Positions 37,141 to 47,071 of a DNA stretch of 64,000 bases are shown one piece after another. The stretch spans positions 2,349,245-2,413,244 of the forward strand of contig NC_051119.1 in assembly GCF_014839805.1 (NCBI RefSeq). Direction: 5' to 3'. The translations under genes and the position numbers were made by a program. The number at the start of each line of letters is the position of its first letter. Positions within the stretch are counted from its first letter, which is position 1. Origin of the DNA: Manduca sexta. Lineage: Eukaryota; Arthropoda; Insecta; Lepidoptera; Sphingidae. Under the pieces are notes generated by a model that did no database searches, was not told the origin of the DNA, and saw only the letters and a list, made by a program, of their open reading frames with translations.

Positions 37141-37436
37141 CATTTATTTAAAAAAATACGTGTATCCTGCGTGTTCCAATTCTATCCAAATTATTATATA
37201 CCTTATTTACATCGTAATTTCCTGGGTTGAAAGGCGAAGTCTAATGGGGAACTCAATAAAGGAGTATAGTTAAAAGAGCTTTATGCTTGTTTCTGTTAAT
37301 GCTTTGAATTTCTCATATTAGAGGAATGAATCACTTTCAATTTTGTTAAACTCTCGCTTGCAGTGTGACGTCACGTTTGGGTCTTTTAGGACTTTTTTTC
37401 TAATGGTACCATGAAGTGACCCTAATGTAGCTGATG

Positions 37437-37862
37437 GTAATAATAATATCAGCCCTGTATTATATACTGTCCCACCGCTGGGTACAGGTTTCCTCTACTA
37501 CTGACATGGGTAAGTCCTTAGTCCACCACGCTGGCCTATTGCGGATTGATAAACTTCACATACGTATCAAATAGCGGAACCTCGCCATCTGCATCACCCT
37601 AATTGTAATATCAATTCAAATACTAATAATTAGTTGTGAAATCATAAAAAAAAAACTTCAAATACCCTCAAAATTTTTATAGAGAACTTCTCAGGTATGC
37701 AGGTTTTCTTACGATGTTTTTCTTTGCCGTTAAAGCAAGCGATAATTCGCAAAGAATACTCATTTAACTTTAGAAAAGTCAGACGTGCGTTCTCTTAGGT
37801 TTGATCTCGTGGACATTCGTCTTGACAGTCGGTTCCACTTCCAACTAAGCTATCTTTGCTAT
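37437..37862 (-). mobile_element. SINE A with a nested insertion
   Basis: Read on the minus strand the order is head (37862 leftward), 'ggtttgatctcg'-complement, body, then 'cagccctgtattatatact' tail. The body is split at 37553-37665 by a short retrosequence; either side is otherwise normal for the family. Confidence 0.82.
37553..37665 (+). mobile_element. Short poly(A)-tailed insertion inside SINE A
   Basis: ACTTCACATAC (37553-37563) and ACTTCAAATAC (37655-37665) bracket about 91 bp that end in ten A residues. The poly(A) and 11-bp duplication are hallmarks of target-primed insertion. It is too short to identify the source LINE. Confidence 0.75.
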
Positions 37863-37911
37863 ACTAATTTATAGCTGACGGTAAGTGTATATTTCCAATA
37901 GCTTTCCAAGT

Positions 37912-38275
37912 ATTTCTTATGTTTACGCGAATGTTAGACATTAAAATTAAACTACTTTTCGGATTCTGTCGCGGTTTTTTATATTTTAGTTTTCTCCCGA
38001 CGTTTCGAACTTAAAGACACTGTGAGCATATTCTGCGTAGATTAGACCAACAGCTATAATTTTAAAAGGTTGTATAATTGTAAAATGTAGGTACATATTG
38101 TAACTTTGACTTTACGGATGAACAACACCTCAGTCCCCCCCGTGACCATGAAGGCTGCAAAGTCTTCGAAACGTCGGGAGAACACTAAAATATAAAAAAT
38201 CGCGATAAAATCCGAAAAATAGTTTAATTTTAATGTCTAACTTTCGCGTAAATATAAGAATTCATTATACTGCAA
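37912..38275 (+). mobile_element. Non-autonomous Penelope derivative, extension at both ends
   Basis: It starts 'atttcttatgtttacgcg' and ends with its inverse near 38255. The middle keeps a piece of the Penelope coding 3' end ('cactgtgagcatattctgcg', compare 46842), then the full 3' UTR with 'acggatgaacaacacctcag' and 'ggctgcaaagtcttcgaaac'. This ties the miniature family directly to the autonomous element. Confidence 0.82.
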
Positions 38276-38707
38276 TCATCATTTTTTTTTTTCTATTATA
38301 AAATGAAATGCACAACTTTTAAACAGGTAGAGATTGTTATTTATATTATTTGTAAAACACTCCCGCAAAACATTTTTTTTCATCTTCCCCCTGAGAAATC
38401 CGAGGTTGTAACATTTTTAACGCCCTAAGCACTGCACTATATACTGATTTATAGCTGACGGTAAATGTATATTTCAAATAGAATGTCGACTGACAGAAGA
38501 AGATTATAGTGGTCGCTTTCCAAATAGTTAAAAATGTCCTACTACCAGCATCGAAGGTTGAGTACTCGGTCACCCATAAGCTGCAAAAAGAATTAAACAA
38601 TATACCCTTGTATGATATATTCAGTGCCACAATATCAAATAATTGTACCAACTACCTGATATACAACAATAATATTATGTTTACTGAAACACAATAGTGC
38701 TCACAAT

Positions 38708-38770
38708 GATAACGACATAAATCAACTACTAGTGGACAATATCCATTAGTAGTTGATTTCTGTCGTTATC
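38708..38770. repeat. 24-bp hairpin, one mismatch
   Basis: Arms 38708-38731 and 38747-38770 differ at one position around a 15-nt loop. Possibly a tiny palindromic element; no other copy noticed. Confidence 0.8.
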
Positions 38771-39409
38771 TTAACTTGATCAAATGATTAGTCGGTAATT
38801 AGTTTAGCTATAGTGTAATTTCCTTTGTTTAATTTGTAACAGAAAATAATACGAAAAATAATTTCTTCTGTGAAATCAGCATTAAAATTGGTTGAAGAAT
38901 AAAGCAGTTATTAATATTTGAAATATTGTGGGTAAAAGTGAGGGCGTGGTGGAGTTATCGGGCTATCTCTCTCTCACGCATGCAGCGTTAGCCAATGATA
39001 TAAATGACGTCACAATTTGCTATCAGCATTATTTAACTGGTGCCTTTGCTAATAAAGTTCAAAGTTTTATAATTTGTTTATTATTGCATGCATATCCGTC
39101 AGATATTGAATGATATATATTTATGATAAATGTATTTAAAAAGTAAGCAACTACCCAACTTAGTTGCAATAGCTGTCAATTTCACAGTTGTATGAAAACA
39201 AAATAATTCCAATTGCCACCATTTTATGTCGTATCTCTTGTGCAATCTGGATCTGCGCACCTTAAGTCGCTACAATATATAACTTCGATCAACGCTTGTA
39301 TGTCCTCTTAGTACTCTTATAGCAATAGCAATGTTCTAGACATAATTATGTCATGATTTTTTAAAATAAAAAGTCCACATTTTTCGTTTAAATACGACCA
39401 CAGCCAATA

Positions 39410-39615
39410 CCCTACACCTGATGGTAAGCGGGAAAGGGTCCAGATAGAGTGTCGACTGTTGAGCGACGGTTACCCCTCGCCAGTCGATACAATTATGCCG
39501 TTTTCTATGAATTGGATATACACAATATGCTGATCCCACAATGCAACACTTGCTTGGGCCACTATAATACCTTGTATACTGTGGTCGCTATCCGGGCGGA
39601 TACAAAATACATTTC
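39410..39615 (-). mobile_element. Repeat C
   Basis: 'acacctgatggtaagcggga', 'gtcgactgttgagcgacgg', 'tacccctcgccagtcgata' and 'tggtcgctatccgggcggat' give the whole family in inverse order. Confidence 0.65.
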
Positions 39616-40224
39616 GACAGGCTTAGTTCCACTGTCTCACAAGAAGACCTTGCTATTGCGTTTGGTGTAAATAAGACTCCTGAAGTCCCCACACAACTTA
39701 AACCTTTAAGACTGTCAACGCTACCATGATTCTCTTAAAATAGACAATAGAGAAAACATGACCTAGTAGCACATGTGTCGACCTACAAAAATACTGCAAC
39801 TTTACCGCTTCACAAATGACCTGATTGTAACAATACATAATTTACTTGATTCCCGTAAAATCCCGCGTAATTTACGAGATGGCGACCCTACTCTGAATGA
39901 AGTTCAAATGAATGTAGCGTCAGCCATCATTTGCCTCGCTGAAACTTCACTGTAATTGCTCGTACGGTTTCAGCGACCTTTCAGGTCACGCGTGGATTTT
40001 CAACATGTGTTCAATGCTGCTTTCTTTGTTTTGAATTTTAACGATACACTTTTTCAGCAAGGCAACTATTTTAGATATGTTTTATGAATACCCAAGAATA
40101 AATCTTTTCATTTAATAGTCGAAATAATTACAAGTTGGATCGTTCGTATGTTCGTATGTAGGTTTTGTGTTTTTGCCGCATCTGTCGTAGTCGTATTCGA
40201 AAAACAGTTTAGGTGGTATTATAT
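39616..40224. other. Non-coding stretch
   Basis: Nothing assignable. A 60-residue open frame at 39773-39955 (RKIPRNLRDGDPTLNEV) has no partner frame or domain I recognise. Confidence 0.4.
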
Positions 40225-40255
40225 CTATATCTATACTATTATATAAAGCTGAAGA

Positions 40256-40304
40256 GTTTGTTTGTTTGTTTGTTTGTTTGTTTGTTTGTTTGTTTGTTTG
40301 TTTG
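40256..40304 (+). repeat. (TTTG)12 microsatellite
   Basis: Twelve uninterrupted GTTT/TTTG units, sitting immediately before the 123-bp tandem array. Confidence 0.95.
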
Positions 40305-40309
40305 AACGC

Positions 40310-40925
40310 GCTAATCTCAGGAACTACCGGTCCAAACTGAAAAATTCTTTTTGCGTTGGATAGCCCTTTGTTCGTGGAGTGCTATAGGCTATATATCATC
40401 ACGCTATACCCAATAGGAGCGGGGCAGTAATGGCTAATCTCAGGAACTACCTGTCCAAACTGAAAAATTCTTTTTGCGTTGGATAGCCCTTTATTCGTGG
40501 AGTGCTATAGGCTATATATCATCACGCTATACCCAATAGGAGCGGGGCAGTAATGGCTAATCTCAGGAACTACCGGTCCAAACTGAAAAATTCTTTTTGC
40601 GTTGGATAGCCCTTTGTTCGTGGAGAGCTATAGGCTATATATCATCACGCTATATTCAATAGGAGCGGAGCAGTAATGGCTAATCTCAGGAACTACCGAT
40701 TCGAACTGAAAAATATTTTTGTGTTGAATAGTCCTTTGTTTGTGGAGTGCTCAAAGTTATATATCATCACGCTATGACCAATAGGAGCGGAGCAATAATG
40801 GCTAATCTCAGGAACTACCGGTTTGAACTGAAAAAATCTTTTGTGTTGGATAGCCCTTTGTTCCTGGAGTGCTATAGGCTATATATCATCATGCTATAAC
40901 CAATAGGCGCGGAGCAGTAATGAAA
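40310..40925 (+). repeat. Five-copy 123-bp minisatellite
   Basis: 'ctaatctcaggaactacc' recurs at 40311, 40434, 40557, 40680 and 40802. Each unit continues 'gatagccctttgttcgtgga' and 'gctatatatcatcacgctat'. The first three units are almost identical and the last two more diverged. Confidence 0.95.
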
Positions 40926-41269
40926 CATGTTGCAAAAACGAGGAAAATTATGAGTTTTGAGAGCTTCCGTTGCCTGCGCTGCGTAAACGGTTAAAGTTAT
41001 GCAACAATGATGTATGACGGGATTGTTTCACTTAAAAAGTTCTAAATAATATAAGAAAGTCCCCAGCTGCATCTGTCTGCCTTAACGTGTTAAACTCAAA
41101 AACTACCTAACGTATTAAGATGAAATTTGGTATGGAGACAGTTTGAGACCCTGGGAAGAACATAGGCTCCCGGGAAACTACTATTTTTATAACGGAAAAC
41201 TTTAGCCTGAAAAACTTTATAACGCGGGCGGAGCCGCGAGCAAAAGCTAGTATTTTATATCCGCGAAGT

Positions 41270-41465
41270 TAACAAACACCGTACACAAGGTCTTTAAAAC
41301 CGCCATAGTGGCCCACGTAAATCGCGTTCCGGGATCAGCCTGTGTATATCCGGTTACAACAGACCTGCATAATTTAAAACCGGATATACACAGACAAACC
41401 CTGATGACATACGTGGGCCATTATGGCGAGTTTTACATTTGTACACGATTGTCGCTACCTGAGCG
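41270..41465. repeat. Head-to-head inverted pair of repeat C fragments
   Basis: 'aaaaccgccatagtggccca' and 'cctgtgtatatccggtt' on the left are mirrored by 'aaccggatatacacag' and 'gtgggccattatggcgagtt' on the right. The turn is at about 41375. Confidence 0.75.
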
Positions 41466-41724
41466 CCACCCACCAAATCAAAGACGAGACGGGCGTCTTC
41501 CTGGTCAATGAGTTGTATAAAATCAAATAACTTACACATCTATGTAAAGAAAAGTTGCGTGGAAAGTTTTCTTGATGTGTCCAAGCGTATGAATGTTATC
41601 ATAAAAATAATGAAGTTACGGAACACGTCATCAGTTCTCAGATGGGATTCGATTATAGTTTTCATGAGTTCAGTTTATCTTCGCCGTTGACTTCTTGGAT
41701 TTAGTTTTATACAATTAATATTAC

Positions 41725-42030
41725 CTAGTATACGTATTTTAAATTAAACTAATTTTCGGATTCTATCGCGGTGTTAGTATTTTATTTTCTCCCGACGTTT
41801 CGAAGACTTAGGTTAGGTAAGAAGTAGGTACCTAGTAGTACCTAGTAGGTAGATATTGTAACTTTGACTTTACGGATGAACAACACCTCAGTCCCCCCCG
41901 TGACCATGAAGGCTGCAAAGTCTTCGAAACGTCGGTAGAAAATAAAATACTAACACCGCGATAGAATCCGAAAATTAGTTTAATTTCAATGTCTAACATT
42001 CGCGTAAACATAAGAAATCTAGTATACGTA
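41725..42030. mobile_element. Miniature palindromic Penelope-derived element, perfect 12-bp TSD
   Basis: Flanked by CTAGTATACGTA (41725-41736 and 42019-42030). Inside, 282 bp: left arm 'tttaaattaaactaatt' to 'cccgacgtttcgaagactta', a short imperfect palindrome at 41820-41855, and a full Penelope 3' UTR. Only the right end carries the extension ('tgtctaacattcgcgtaaac'). Confidence 0.88.
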
Positions 42031-42579
42031 GTTTTGATTGATAAGATTTCTGGTAAGAATTATGAATCGGATATTGTTAATTTCTCTGTATTTATGTATG
42101 TATGTAAACCGGGAATTCCCGGTCAAGAAAATATGGATAAAAAATCGTTAATTCCAATGCATTTTACTGTTCTCGTTTATTAATAGATAATTCTTTATTT
42201 TATATAAAAAATAAACAAAACGGGTAACAATTATTGACTCTCGATTACTTTTTCCAATGTTGAGTGATATTTAAAGTCAAAGGAAGCGATTAAGGCGTTC
42301 CTCCTTACTTCAAAAAGTAGCCCAGTGTCTCCAAATAAATAAATAAATGATCCTAATTAGTTATCAGATTCAATATACTCGCAAATACAAGTATATTTAA
42401 TTTATGAGCCCAAGGGAAGGAAACGGGAAGCCATTCATCAAAATGTTGTTTTTTCCTACAATAGGGCCGACCTTTTCCTATTGACTGCTCTGAAATGTTA
42501 AGGTTCTTAAGGGTTCTGTAAATATCACGTGTGTTTTGGATATAAAGTGTCTTAGAGCTGTCTTAATACAGACTATACC
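42031..42579. other. AT-rich non-coding stretch
   Basis: No gene, repeat or RNA that I can support. Confidence 0.4.
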
Positions 42580-42916
42580 ACCCTCGGCGATAGCCTAGTT
42601 GGTTGTGGAACGGACTGCCGAGACGAATGTCCGCAGGTTCAAATCCCAAGGGCACACACCTTTGATTTTTTTTAAAAATTATGTGTGTATTCTTTTTGAA
42701 TTATCGCTGGCTTTAACGGTAAAGGAAAACATCGTGAGGAAACCTGCACATCTGGAAGTTCTCTATAGGAATTTCGAGGGTGTGTGAAGTCTACCAATCC
42801 GCACTATGCCAGCATGGTGGACTAAGGCCTAATCCCTGTCAGTTAGTAGAAGAGGCCGGTGCTCAGCAGTGGGACAGGATATAATACACGGCTGATATTA
42901 TTATTTTATTATTATA
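42580..42916 (+). mobile_element. SINE A, full length
   Basis: Head 'gcgatagcctagttggttg', B box 'ggttcaaatcc', body and (ATT)n tail are present. It abuts repeat H and has no obvious target duplication. Confidence 0.82.
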
Positions 42917-43133
42917 TCGCCTTCACCACTACAACTCCTGTAAGCCAGGATCAGCAGTGGCACGCATTATGACACCGAGCGGTGAAGCACGGCGAGTCTC
43001 AGGGAAAACTAATTTGTCATTATCCCGCAACGAATTTAAAGAGAAAGACAGGGAGGAGTTGTAAATATTAATTATCCACTTCCCTGCATAGCAAAGCGGG
43101 AGACAAAATAATGAAATAAAGAGGCATTTTAAC
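42917..43133. repeat. Repeat H, left part (interrupted)
   Basis: It matches 22740-22958. It is split at 'aggcattttaac' by the Penelope pair and resumes at 47072. Confidence 0.82.
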
Positions 43134-43358
43134 ATAATGATTTCTTATGTTTACGCGAATGTTAGACATTGAAATAAAAACTAAAAACTATTTAAACGGA
43201 TTTTATCGCGGTTTTTTTTTTTTATATTATTATTTTCTCCCGACGTTTCGAAGACTTTGCAGCCTTCATGGTCACGGGGGACTGAGGTGTTGTTCATCCG
43301 TAAAGTCAAAGTTACAATATCTACCTACATTTTTCAAATATACAACTTTTAAAATTTT

Positions 43359-44768
43359 TATCTGTTGACGGTCCGATCTACGCAGAATGAGCTCACAGTG
43401 TCTTGAGGTCTGGCAGCCGGTCTTTTGGGATCCGATTTAATTAAATGTAGAACAGGATCCCAGGCTTGTGCAAGCTTCCAACCATCTTCCCTATTGAAAT
43501 TTGGGTGTTTTTAATTTCAATAGCCTCGCGAATCATCCTAGGCAGGAATCGGTGTTCTTTGGCAAGGATTTGTGGCTTGTCTAATCGCAAATAATGATTG
43601 GAGCCTCCTTCAGAATGTTCAGCGACTGCAGACTTCGTAGAGCGTCGGTGTTTCACGTCAGCTATATGTTCTTTTACGCGGGTCCCTATATTTCTTTTTG
43701 TTTGTCCTATATAAGAGGCCACAGTTGCAGTCTATCTTGTATACACCCGGTTCTTGCAGAGGTATATGGCACTTGACAGGTGGTAAAAAATTGACTAATC
43801 TTCTTAGGCGGCTTGAAATAGGTTTTATTGAAGCACGCTTCAGGATGTAGCCAATCTTGTCGGTGACTCCTCTCACATATGGTAGTACAACCGGAACACG
43901 TTCAACTGTGGCTGGTTTCACTCGGTCTCTGTGACGGCGGCGTGGAATTTGGAGCTTGTTGTCTCGCAGTACTTGCTTGACATGTTGTAGCTCAGCGGCC
44001 AGGTGTTTCTCGTCACAGATTCCTCGTGCTCTCTGAAACAATGATTTGCCCACGGTAGCTAACTGTTTTGGATGGTGGTGAGATTCACCGTTCAGATATT
44101 TATCAGTATGGGTCTGTTTCCGATACACAGTATGACTTAAGGTCTGATCAGGATTACGAATGACTAAAACATCCAAGAAAGCAAGAGATTTGTTGTGTTC
44201 TAACTCCATAGTGAATTGGATTTTATTATTGATGGAGTTAAGGTGATTTAAAAATGCAGATACTTTGTCCGATGGTAAAATTGTGAAAGTATCATCTACG
44301 TACCGTTTGTAAAACCTTGGAGAGACCGGTGATGTTGTCGGGGCTGTCTCCTCGAAGTCCTCCATGAATATATCGGCGACTACCGGAGATACAGGGGAGC
44401 CCATCGCTACACCCTCTACTTGTACATAGAACTGATCATTCCACAACATATAGCCAGATGTAAGGCAGTGTTGGAGTAGTTCTGCATATTCCACAGGTAT
44501 GTTATTATCTACTAACTTCTTAGACACAATTTTGATGCAATCTTTGTAATTTTTTATTAAAGTGCTAGTAGCCTTCAATATCTTGTTAGTCGGGTCTGAT
44601 TTGACTATTCTATACGTGCTTCCATCCGATAAAAGTTGTTCCATTTTATGATTGTAGTCTGACGTATCCATTACTACTGTCGCATTCCCTTTATCTGCAC
44701 GGAGAATGGTAAGGTCTTTCCTTGATCGCAAGTTCTTCAAAGCGATATATTGATGTTTTGGAAGATTT
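43359..44768 (-). pseudogene. Penelope-like RT/GIY-YIG, inverted, 5'-truncated copy
   Basis: The frame runs from NLPKHQYIALKNLR (44768) through motif B VEGVAMGSPVSP, motif C FYKRYVDDTF and FLDVLVIRNP to the start of the GIY-YIG domain (GVYKIDCNCG, about 43735). About 307 bp present in the other arm (45383-45689) are missing, with 'attac' at both edges. This removes the LYGLPKIHK block and catalytic motif A yet keeps the frame. The frame shifts near 43705 (a TC dinucleotide missing) and near 43510 (an A run one shorter than in the other arm). It cannot be an active RT. Confidence 0.88.
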
Positions 44769-44773
44769 AGAAT

Positions 44774-46884
44774 TTGAGAAATAAGCGCGAAACTTCTAAA
44801 TATAATGAATGCAAAAATAAACACATAATAAAATATAATAAACTAACATCAAAATTAAATGCCAAAAATATTAAGAACACCGAGTGTAGGAATGGAACGC
44901 GCGCGACCATAGATAACATACACTCCTGCGCCAACCATGAACAACGCGCAGTGATAAATCTGTCAAAACAAACATTGGACGAAAACACAATTCAGGTTTT
45001 ATCCAAAGGCTTAAATTTTGCTGTTACACCACGAAGGATGCCGTATGAAGACATTATTTGCAATGTTGAGAACAGTCTTTTCATGAATAATATAAAAAAG
45101 GAAGATTCGGAGGCAATACGCCAAGACATTTCGTCAATTTTGCGTCAAAGAAAATGCCGAAACCAAATCTTCCAAAACATCAATATATCGCTTTGAAGAA
45201 CTTGCGATCAAGGAAAGACCTTACCATTCTCCGTGCAGATAAAGGGAATGCGACAGTAGTAATGGATACGTCAGACTACAATCATAAAATGGAACAACTT
45301 TTATCGGATGGAAGCACGTATAGAATAGTCAAATCAGACCCGACTAACAAGATATTGAAGGCTACTAGCACTTTAATAAAAATTACTCCGATAAATTAAA
45401 TCTCGACGTAAACTTACTCGTTCCTTCGTGTGCAAAACCGCCTAAACTGTATGGACTGCCGAAGATACACAAGTTAAATGCTCCACTACGTCCCATTGTG
45501 AGTCAGATCGACACACCAACCTACAGATTGGCTCAGCACGTAGCAAAAGTGCTTTCACCCCTCAGAGGAAACACTAGAGCATCTGTGAAGGATTCATACC
45601 AATTTGTCAGCGACATTAAACACCTACAGTTAGCTGACAATGAAACAATGGTCAGTTTTGATGTCCAGTCTCTCTTCACGAGCTTACCATTACAAGATTG
45701 CATCAAAATTGTGTCTAAGAAGTTAGTAGATAATAACATACCTGTGGAATATGCAGAACTACTCCAACACTGCCTTACATCTGGCTATATGTTGTGGAAT
45801 GATCAGTTCTATGTACAAGTAGAGGGTGTAGCGATGGGCTCCCTGTATCTCCGGTAGTCGCCGATATATTCATGGAGGACTTCGAGGAGACAGCCCTGAC
45901 AACATCACCGGTCTCTCCAAGGTTTTACAAACGGTACGTAGATGATACTTTCACAATTTTACCATCGGACAAAGTATCTGCATTTTTAAATCACCTTAAC
46001 TCCATCAATAATAAAATCCAATTCACTATGGAGTTAGAACACAACAAATCTCTTGCTTTCTTGGATGTTTTAGTCATTCGTAATCCTGATCAGACCTTAA
46101 GTCATACTGTGTATCGGAAACAGACCCATACTGATAAATATCTGAACGGTGAATCTCACCACCATCCAAAACAGTTAGCTACCGTGGGCAAATCATTGTT
46201 TCAGAGAGCACGAGGAATCTGTGACGAGAAACACCTGGCCGCTGAGCTACAACATGTCAAGCAAGTACTGCGAGACAACAAGCTCCAAATTCCACGCCGC
46301 CGTCACAGAGACCGAGTGAAACCAGCCACAGTTGAACGTGTTCCGGTTGTACTACCATATGTGAGAGGAGTCACCGACAAGATTGGCTACATCCTGAAGC
46401 GTGCTTTAATAAAAACCTATTTCAAGCCGCCTAAGAAGATTAGTCAATTTTACCACCTGTCAAGTGCCATATACACTCCTGCAAGAAACCGGGTGTATAC
46501 AAGATAGACTGCAACTGTGGCCTCTCTTATATAGGACAAACAAAAAGAAATATAGGGACCCGCGTAAAAGAACATATAGCTGACGTGAAACACCGACGCT
46601 CTACGAAGTCTGCAGTCGCTGAACATTCTGAAGGAGGCTCCAATCATTATTTGCGATTAGACAAGCCACAAATCCTTGCCAAAGAACACCGATTCCTGCC
46701 TAGGATGATTCGCGAGGCTATTGAAATTAAAAAACACCCAAATTTCAATAGGGAAGATGGTTGGAAGCTTGCACAAGCCTGGGATCCTGTTCTACATTTA
46801 ATTAAATCGGATCCCAAAAGACCGGCTGCCAGACCTCAAGACACTGTGAGCTCATTCTGCGTAGATCGGACCGTCAACAGATAA
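44774..46884 (+). pseudogene. Penelope-like RT/GIY-YIG, near full-length copy (frame breaks)
   Basis: N-terminal region at 44774-45196 (VINLSKQTLDENTIQVLSKG; DISSILRQRK). RT fingers have LTILRADKGNATVVM and LYGLPKIHKLN, motif A MVSFDVQSLFTSLPL at about 45650, motif B VEGVAMGS near 45825 and motif C RYVDDTF at about 45935. The thumb-like region has KSLAFLDVLVI. The endonuclease has GVYKIDCNCG and SYIGQTKR at 46490-46545, then HSEGGSNH. The stop is at 46884. The frame is lost at about 45150 (A run), 45378-45382 (A5, A6 in the other arm), 45841-45843 (C3, C4 in the other arm) and about 46446 (T4, T6 in the other arm). All catalytic residues are present. Confidence 0.9.
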
Positions 46885-47071
46885 AAATTTTAAAAGTTGT
46901 ATATTTGAAAAATGTAGGTAGATATTGTAACTTTGACTTTACGGATGAACAACACCTCAGTCCCCCCGTGACCATGAAGGCTGCAAAGTCTTCGAAACGT
47001 CGGGAGAAAATAATAATATAAAAAAAAACCGCGATAAAATCCGTTTAAATAGTTTTTAGTTTTTATTTCAA
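46885..47071 (+). promoter_or_regulatory. Penelope 3' UTR / terminal region with hammerhead-like stem
   Basis: This is the module shared by every Penelope-derived copy here: 'tagatattgtaactttgac', 'acggatgaacaacacctcag', then 'ccatgaaggct-gcaa-agtcttcgaaacgtc' (46974-47001). The last piece folds into a 6-bp stem with a GCAA loop followed by CGAAAC. Hammerhead ribozymes are known in Penelope terminal repeats. Here AUGA and CGAAAC fit, but the preceding CUG is not conserved, so cleavage activity is doubtful. Confidence 0.6.

Larger units (their letters stand above)
40225..41260 (+). mobile_element. Lep1/MINE-like element with (TTTG)n and a minisatellite core
   Basis: It opens 'tatactattatataaagctg' then 'aagagtttg', followed by 12 TTTG units, five 123-bp units, and 'gaaacatgttgcaaaaacg'. 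The last part (41085-41255) is a repeat F-like block ending 'gcggagccgcgagcaaaagc'. Microsatellite-linked elements of this wording are known in Lepidoptera as MINE/Lep1, interpreted as non-autonomous Helitrons. I cannot confirm Helitron ends here. Confidence 0.65.

Noticed and set aside
40310..40925. CRISPR-like regular array
   Set aside because: The units are contiguous 123-bp tandem repeats without variable spacers, inside a lepidopteran repeat.
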